A stretch of 64,000 nt of DNA from Ancylostoma caninum (lineage: Eukaryota > Nematoda > Chromadorea > Rhabditida > Ancylostomatidae). Every line of letters starts with the position of its first letter. The stretch's first letter is position 1. The translations under genes were made by a program, and so were the position numbers. The DNA is taken from assembly GCA_037903475.1 (NCBI GenBank), contig JBAJFG010000015.1, forward strand, positions 2,170,001 through 2,234,000, written 5' to 3'. The notes below the pieces were generated by a model. It saw nothing but the letters and a program-made list of their open reading frames with translations. It did not search any database and had not been told where the DNA came from. Below, piece after piece: positions 57,481-64,000 of this stretch.

Positions 57481-60400
57481 AGTTAGTATTCACTAAATTT
57501 CATCAAATGTGCTTGTTTCGCCTTTTGAATTTTTCGGTTTGAACGCGTGATTTGTTGTATCATATTGCTTTCGATATGAATGCCTCTATGTGGGCGATTA
57601 TAAGCCGGAACTGAAAAAAACAAGGGATGTCGACACGAAAAAAAAAAGAATAATTTCCACCAACAACAATTGAGAGCGCGCGGTGGATACGTTATCAACA
57701 GCTCCAACGTCACCCATCAAGAAGAAGCACATGTGACTTTGGTGGATCTCATTTCGCAGAAGACATAGCTAAAGTCGACGGTCGATTGCCCTTGTTTCTG
57801 GTGCCTGGCATTAAACCGATATAATTTTAAATTCTTCTACACTTCATTGTGTGATTCTAAAGTGCAACTAACAATGAGCAGTGATCTCAGTGCATCTCAG
57901 ATCGTGATGGAACTCAAGAAGCTGAGGTCGTTCTTGCCCCAATTCTTTTCCCGTCAAGAGGGACTAAGTCGGAATCGTAGAAATCTAGAATGGATTCCAT
58001 GTGCGACTGTCACTTGATCTTGGCATGTTTTGAATTCATGCAAATACTTGTGCTTAACGATACCCAAGATTAGTAAACTTCTCTATTGCTTTTCGGCCAA
58101 CGTGCCGTTTGCCCCTTCAGGCTTTAAGGAGGTGATTCAGCTGAAACGTTGATCATAAGTGAATAAAGAAGTTCATCAATTTTGGTTGTCGTTAAACACA
58201 AGTATTTACACTTATTCTGGAGAGGATTAGGGGCGCAAATATTTTTTAAGCTCAAAATTCTGCATGTCAAGGTTTCTTCTAAACCACATTCTCTAGTATA
58301 GTTTTGAAAATCAGTGTCAATCTTCAGGAAATGTTCCTTTGTCCCTATAAGGATATAAGACTTTCTAGGACTCATACTAGACGAGGATTCATCAGCGGTT
58401 TGTTGAAGTTCAGTACATCATGTTAAAGGAGGAATAGAAATGATTAGGAGAGTTAATTTTTCGAAACTCTATCCAAAGTCTCGGTTAAGTCTCTGTTCCG
58501 AGATTTTCTTTTGAATTGGACCCTAGAAAACGGCAAGCGGAAAAAATATGTCAATGGAACGTGCGCTGAGGAAAGAAAACTTAGCAAAACTCGAAACAGA
58601 AAATAGTGCGGAGTCTATTACCACGGATTAATTTCGATTAACTGAGTGACGAACAAGTGATAAAAAGAGAAACGTGGTCCCGCTCGTGTGATCAGGCATT
58701 CGACGTCATCTGAGAAGCGCAGATCCATCGAATGTATGCGTTCCCTATTCAGTGATTGGTGAAGGCATCCGATGTAACAAACCAGCGTTACTTCCTCCCA
58801 GACTCTGGTGCGAATTTTCTAAACCAGAAGGGATGGAGTTGTTGTTGGGCAAGGGAACCACAAACCTTGTGCGCCGCAGTGCGCCTCTAGAAACACTTGA
58901 CTGTGGGATCGGTCATCGGGAAGAATAAGGAAGAAATCCTCTGATGTTGTCTGTGGCGTGCGATATGTAGTTGTGCATCCCGAAAGTCTAGCTACCGTCA
59001 CGAAAGGAGAACGAGCCCCCGTTAGACATTATTCAGTGATTGTGAGTTGGAAGAGCTTGAGCAATATGAATTTGGGTTTTCGTAAACGGAGTTATTAGCA
59101 AATAATTTTGACACAGTATTTATGCCGCACCATATATGTATGCAGTGAAAGAGGCAAATCCATAGAAGCTCATATTCTTCCCCATATAAAAATTTTACTA
59201 CATCCCGTACTCCTTTCTCAGTTGGGATGAAGACGTGGAAATATGTAATCTCTTGGCATATTTCTTTATAACAGTAAAAGCATGTTATACAATTTTCATG
59301 CAGCAAGAGTAGGAGAGCTGATGTTAAATGTCTCTCTTTTCTTCTTGTTCAGTAGCAGCAGAAATCTTCCTAAATTGGACTCCAATTTAGTCCTCTGGAC
59401 CTACTAATTTCAAATAATCTTATCGTAGCTGTGTGGTACCATGCTGCCGGCGCGCTGTCACGAGGAGCCCTGGTCCCACGCGCCAGACACGCGAAAGCGT
59501 GCGCGGTAGTCAACATATAAATTTGGTAGTCCAGGGAATTCGAAGTGGGAAAAAGCAATGCACATGGTCCAGATCTCATTCACATCCTCAGTTGGTGGGA
59601 TTAAATCCATTGTGAAGGTATTGGTTTTCTCAATAATGAATAGACCTGCAGCCGAAAGCTGTGAATATCCGTGCAAATCCTTGCAATCACGGATCCAACA
59701 CCTCAACGCCGAAGCCCACTGCAAGAAGTAGCGAAAGGAATCGTTTTTACCGATCTTTCACAGCGTAGGTGAATGCTTATTGCAAGCTGATTCACCTCTA
59801 GTGCCCGTGCCTTCTTGCTAACGCTATCCGCAATTTTCACAGGCTTGGCTTAGCCGACGTATCATGTTTCTGAATCACCTGCATTTACTGCACGATGTAA
59901 TCTCCATAACGTACTGGAATATTTTTCATGACAGCATTTGCTTCCAAACAAGACCCGTTTACTTGGATTGGCAGATGCTGGGAGACCGTCAATTAGAGCC
60001 GAGAAAGGATCTGTTTTCAAATGAATCTCATCCAGGTCTATTACTCCACAAACACAGGGCAATCTATTGCGGCACTTTGAATAAGGACGTAGTCATCATG
60101 ATGTCGATAATGTGCAGTATATTAAAACGCTGCTGTTTTTTTTTCTTCGTAATTATACTTCATACACAATAGATCAGGCACTTTCATAGCCTGGATTTCG
60201 CAACTAATCTGCGGTCATCTCTAGAGCCACACAGGCAAAATTACAAAGCTTGTTTTGAATGAGCTGGGGGTTTGCTCTATGCAAACGGTCCATCATAGGT
60301 TCCCACTTCATCTCTGACTTCTTTTTTTTTTTTTTGGAGATAAATATGTACCAGTGACGGTTCTCCATAGTCACCTTCACTTTACTCTGTTCTTTGCGCG

Positions 60401-60570
60401 GCTTATTTTGTTCCATCTTACTGCTCCGAAAATGTGCTACATCATGTTCATTTTAGGTTGGTGCAGCAGAAATTAAGCTCTTCCATCCGAAACAATACAA
60501 CTATGTTTGGACGTAATGTGAAATCAGGACATGACAAGGCATTTGGAGAGCAGAACAAGCTCTTCTGTGC
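57481..60570. other. Gene-poor stretch
   Basis: 57,510-57,810 resembles 20,220-20,520 (both with GATACG-TATCAAC and GTGGATC blocks), a dispersed repeat. A T18 run lies near 60,320. Open frames at 58,124-58,375 and 59,458-59,724 (minus) match nothing I know and lack clear exon signals. Confidence 0.4.
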
Positions 60571-60575
60571 TGAGG

Positions 60576-60584
60576 TATAAAAGG
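60576..60584 (+). promoter_or_regulatory. TATA box of small secreted-protein candidate
   Basis: TATAAAAGG about 97 bases before the first Met of the following gene. A CTGCAGGTAAGG donor-like site follows 12 bases later and may mark a 5' UTR intron. Confidence 0.5.
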
Positions 60585-60672
60585 TTTACGCTGCAGGTAA
60601 GGTCTTCATAATATGTTAGAGTGCTAAACTATTAAAACAATCGCTGCGCGAAACTTTTTCCTCTTCATCAAC

Positions 60673-61096
60673 ATGTTATTGATGGCCTATGCTCAACTGT
60701 TTAAAGTATCTTGAAGAGAAATCCATTGAGCATTCATAGATACATGAATTGTTTAACAAACTTCAATTTCAATTTTTAAATAAGTTTGGAGGGCCTTCGA
60801 TCGGAGTCATGAAAAAGGAGAAGGTCATTACTAAGCAAATTCAATGCTTCACTATTAATGCAGGCTCTCTCGAAAAGAAAAACCGGACGAAAGCAAATGA
60901 AGCTTTCTGTGACTCTGTGAAGATGAGCTGCGTCTCTGGCTCCAAGTTCGGTCACCCACGTGTTGAAGAAGACGATGTTTTCGTGATAAAATTTGGAAGG
61001 GGTGGTCTGCTAAGTGGAGCGGGACTTCCAACAGGCATGTGTGGCATAGCTCTCTCAACAAAAACTGTACCACGTAGACCTCCCATACCACCATAA
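60673..61096 (+). CDS. Small orphan protein, possibly secreted
   Basis: Two exons are proposed, 60,673-60,705 and 60,785-61,096, giving 114 residues in phase. The first encodes MLLMAYAQLFK, a short hydrophobic leader. The second begins FGGPSIGVMKKEK, continues INAGSLEKKNRTKANEAFCD, MSCVSGSKFGHPRVEEDD, KFGRGGLLSGAGLPTGMCG, and ends in a proline-rich VPRRPPIPP. Support: a TATA box upstream, an open frame over the whole second exon, and an AATAAA 135 bases after the stop. The acceptor (TTTTTAAATAAG) is poor, so the first exon could be wrong. Without it the frame opens at 60,749. I do not recognise the family and propose no function. Confidence 0.45.
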
Positions 61097-61230
61097 TCTT
61101 GCCATAACAACGACTACAAGGAGTTTTTTCACGATAAGGCCCACCCGTGTGTGCGGAAAAAATATGGAACAAAAAGATAAGAGAAGATGGAAAGCCTATC
61201 CTTGTTCTCTGCGTGATATGTATGACAATC

Positions 61231-61236
61231 AATAAA
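61231..61236 (+). terminator. Polyadenylation signal of small orphan gene
   Basis: AATAAA within CAATCAATAAAAAAAGC, 135 bases after the stop at 61,096. Confidence 0.55.
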
Positions 61237-61472
61237 AAAAGCTTGAAAGCTGGCCTAGAGGTTTCAAATATCAAATATTCGAGTCCCGCAAACCATTTGA
61301 ACGGATGAATAGTATCCGGATATTCGAAAATCACGCCCTTCGCATATTCGCTTATCGGAGTATTTGAATAATCGAGTGTTCGAATAATGGAATATTCGAA
61401 TAAAGGTTACCTGCAAGTGTTTGTTTAATGCAGATGTACTATGTGATTTCTTCTGTATATTAAAAGTGAAAG

Positions 61473-61475
<3 letters not shown>

Positions 61476-61558
<83 letters not shown>
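61476..61558 (+). repeat. GT microsatellite, about 41 units
   Basis: An uninterrupted (GT)n tract of about 83 bases. It is followed at once by a non-repetitive block (CGGAGGATGAACCGATCGGG, CAAATTTTGCAGGTAGACCC) of the kind often found beside such tracts in transposon ends. Confidence 0.98.
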
Positions 61559-61559
<1 letters not shown>

Positions 61560-61777
61560 CCGAATAGAAATCGCGGAGGATGAACCGATCGGGACCAAAT
61601 TTTGCAGGTAGACCCTCCACGGGCCGGCGGAGGTTATAGGCTACTTTGCACCTCGGAATATCGATTAGTTTATCGATTATGTCGGTTCTATTGATTTTTC
61701 GCTCTTCTTGAAGAGCGAAAAATGTGTGTGTGGTGTCAAATTCTCGAAGCGGGGCGCAACGAGGGGCAACGATTTAA

Positions 61778-62183
61778 AGGCACGGGCCCACCTCATTTTC
61801 GCAGCCGAGCTAAGAGAAGATTCTGCACCTACTCAACACGCTGATTCCAGCGATATACATAAATTGTCTCAAAACGGTCTTCAAACCCGTCTTCCATGAC
61901 GGGGTCTGTAACAGTCTGCTAACCCGAGTTGACGTGTGAAGCGGTTGATCTTATCGATTGGACACGACAAGACTCGTAAGCCAACGTTGCAGGAGTGGCG
62001 GGTAGCCAGCACAGCTCGGAGCGATCCGCCTCCGGGCTCCAAAAATGTAACCAGTCTGACCTCTTCAAAAAAGGGGTTTGCGTCGCCTTTGAGCATGTTG
62101 ACGTGTATTCCTGGGATCAACATGGCGAGAAGATCTAGGATATGTTGAAACCCAAACAGGCAGAATGAGGTGAGCCCCTGCCT
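61778..62183 (+). mobile_element. TTAA-flanked element, 406 bp
   Basis: The ends are AGGCACGGGCCCACCTCA and the complement of AGGCAGGGGCTCACCTCA, with TTAA at 61,774-61,777 and 62,184-62,187. It shares its interior with the element at 62,604, including GAGTTGACGTGTGAAGC and TTGATCTTATCGATTG. No ORF of note. The AGGCA ends and TTAA flanks link it to the 4,627 element. Confidence 0.8.
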
Positions 62184-62603
62184 TTAAGGTTGATAAGTGA
62201 GGTGAGAACTCATTGCTCAAGTTGTAGCCAACGTTTAACGAAAGCTCCTCTGCTTGCGTTCAACCCGTCCCAGATCCCAGACATTGCACACGCCAATGGT
62301 TCACAACTACCCTCACCCTCCTCTCCCCTTCTTTCATCTTATGCTAAGGCTCCTCGCACCAACGATGAAAGAGGATTGCAAAGAAAGGACCCGCTGATTG
62401 ATCGTCTTGACCGTTACTTGTTAATTACTCAATTTTAGTTTACTTTTTTTAGGGAATTTAATTTCGAAATTCCAACGGTCAATGCTCCTGAGCTCGCAGC
62501 CCCGCTCTTCTTCACAGCCACTCAGAGCCATTTAGCGACACATTGGAGTGCTGAACTGTCGAAAGCATGTCAGTGTGCTTTTTTCAACCCTATGCTGCCT
62601 CAA

Positions 62604-63018
62604 AGGCAGGGGTCCACCTCACATTCGTGTTTGAGGTAATGGCAGATTCTGCATCTGCTCGACACTCTCAATCCAGCGGTATAAGTAATTTGTCTCAAAA
62701 TGGTGTTTAAACCCGTTTTCCGGAACGGGGTCCGTAACAGTTTGCCAACCCGAGTTGACGTGTGAAGCCGTTGATCTTATCGATTGAACACGCCAAGACT
62801 CGTTGGCCATCGCGGCAGCCGTGGCAGTCAACCAGCACAGCAATCGGATTTTTGGAGCGATCCGCCTCCGGGCTCCAAAAATGTAGCCATTTTGACCGCT
62901 TCAAAAATGGGGCTTTTGTCACTTTTGAGTCTGTTGATGAACATTACTGGGATCAACATGACCAGAAGGCCTAGGATATGTCTTTAACTCCAACAACGGG
63001 ATGAGGTGGACCCCTGCA
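62604..63018 (+). mobile_element. Second member of the same TTAA-type family
   Basis: The left end AGGCAGGGGTCCACCTCA and right end TGAGGTGGACCCCTGC form inverted repeats. The interior matches 61,778-62,183 with substitutions (GTTTAAACCCGTTTTCCGGA, GAGTTGACGTGTGAAGC). The flanks are TCAA and AACC, so the target duplication has decayed. Confidence 0.75.
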
Positions 63019-63263
63019 ACCTGTCTTTTGTATATATAAAGAGGTCAGGTATATACAAGTTTATTACTAACATCACCTGCAAATTCCTGCACAATCCCGT
63101 CCAGGAATACGGAATTTTCATAGCAGAGCTTTTGCCTCTTTTTGGTATACAACTTCAAATCTGGTGAATCAGTGGACGCATTCAATTGTCTCATTAATGC
63201 TGAATTTGGGGATGGTACAGTAGCACGAACGCACTGCACAAGATTGGTCCAGACACTTTCCTT

Positions 63264-64000
63264 TTGGCGACTTCAATCTCAATGTTTCCGAATGGTCAAG
63301 ACGCGCATCCAGAGTCGACAATGATCGATTGCGGCAGTTGGTGGATTCAGATCAATGACAAACTAAGTGCAAAAAGACGCAAGTCTTGGTTGTTCACTCG
63401 CAGATCACCTGCGTCGGTTGGGCAATGTAAAAAAAATTATCACAACGAGTTATCTTGATCTGACCGGGTGCGATCTCCAGCGATGTGCAGAGGTGGCTAC
63501 TGAATTACCCTGGTACAGGAGCATTGAAAACCGGCTGAGGTCCATCTTTACAAGAGATAAGAAGTGGTGCCTGTACGTCAACATCCAGCGCCACCGACAC
63601 TGAGTTGAATAGGATGTAGTGTAGTTTGTAGTGTAGTTTGTAGTGTAAACTGAGCCACGGTCGAAGACAGCTAATCACCCTCTGACACCCTCTGAAGGTT
63701 GTAGTCACGATTTGTGTGACAGCAAAGACATCATCAACTAAGCGCTACTGCCACGCGACACTGCCCTCACGGTAGACCTGTGCTATCAGTCGCCGGATAG
63801 ATTGGCAGCAAAAATTGCAGGAAAGGGTCCGAATTACGGCAAGATCCGATTTCTACACGACGATTCTACACCCACTTATCGAAAGTGTGACTCGCCAGAA
63901 GTCACCCGGCTTTGGATGGAAAGTGCTGACTAACCCAATGTACAGCCCTTACCTTCCCTCGAAAGATAACCATCTTCTCCTGTAACCCTCTAACGCCATG
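63264..64000 (+). mobile_element. Mariner transposase relic running off the window end
   Basis: Plus-strand frames give RRSPASVGQCKK, LTGCDLQRCAEVATE, LRSIFTRDKKWCLYVN, GRPVLSV, FLHDDSTPTYRKCDSPE and RLWMESAD, in the same order as the relic at 51 kb. SIFTRDKKW corresponds to the mariner TGDEKW box, with the first catalytic Asp kept. Several stops and frame changes. A short TAGTGTAGTTTG tandem lies at 63,615-63,648. Confidence 0.7.

Noticed and set aside
61264..61620. 118-codon frame with a long His-Thr repeat
   Set aside because: It is the GT microsatellite translated on the minus strand.
1..64000. CRISPR arrays, rRNA genes, bacterial operons or prophage
   Set aside because: None seen. Splice sites, intron structure and gene families are those of a nematode genome.

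Overview
The window looks like nuclear DNA of a parasitic nematode, most likely a strongylid (hookworm-like) worm. The reasons are multi-exon genes with short AT-rich introns and TTTCAG-type acceptors, a likely spliced-leader acceptor five bases before a start codon, several CAP/SCP-TAPS genes of the Ancylostoma-secreted-protein (ASP) type, and RTE, Penelope-like and mariner transposon remains. All exon models were read by eye from splice signals, frame and family motifs. No alignment program or database was used.

Layout. At 1.0-3.8 kb on the + strand is a ten-exon PFTAIRE-type cyclin-dependent kinase (CDK14/15-like) with all core kinase motifs. A block running from intron 2 of this gene to about 19.9 kb is repeated in direct orientation at about 23.3-37.4 kb. 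The second copy lacks kinase exons 1-2, has an in-frame stop, and carries a 732-bp TA-flanked inverted-repeat element in an exon, so the second kinase is dead. Each block also holds a minus-strand single-domain ASP-like gene (8,856-18,908 and 28,999-36,306). In both, four 3' exons are separated from three 5' exons by a very long intron (8.6 and 5.8 kb) containing RTE debris. Both ASP copies read open. Exons 4 and 5 encode identical residues, while the 5' exons and the cysteine-rich tail differ mostly by amino-acid changes.

Comparing the two blocks gives 'empty sites' that date and delimit several insertions: a TTAA-flanked element (4.6-5.9 kb), a hAT-like element with an 8-bp target duplication (6.5-7.7 kb), the TA-flanked element in the dead kinase, and different fold-back elements at the same TA-rich spot (10.65 kb and 30.66-31.47 kb).

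From 37.4 to 44.8 kb the sequence is mostly decayed, with a diverged local repeat pair and a hammerhead-like motif. At 44.8-50.8 kb on the minus strand lies a 13-exon two-domain ASP gene with a TATA box, a signal peptide and one apparent frame break. From 51.0 to 57.5 kb are a mariner relic, a Penelope-like element whose two 3' ends are head-to-head and each carry a hammerhead ribozyme core, and an RTE endonuclease fragment. The last 6.5 kb hold a small orphan secreted-protein candidate (60.6-61.2 kb), a GT microsatellite, two related TTAA-flanked elements and another mariner relic.

Functionally, the kinase would work with cyclin Y-like partners inside the cell. The ASP-like products would be secreted. 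There is no operon-like cooperation. The unifying theme is duplication of an ASP-bearing block with loss of the hitch-hiking kinase and heavy transposon traffic.
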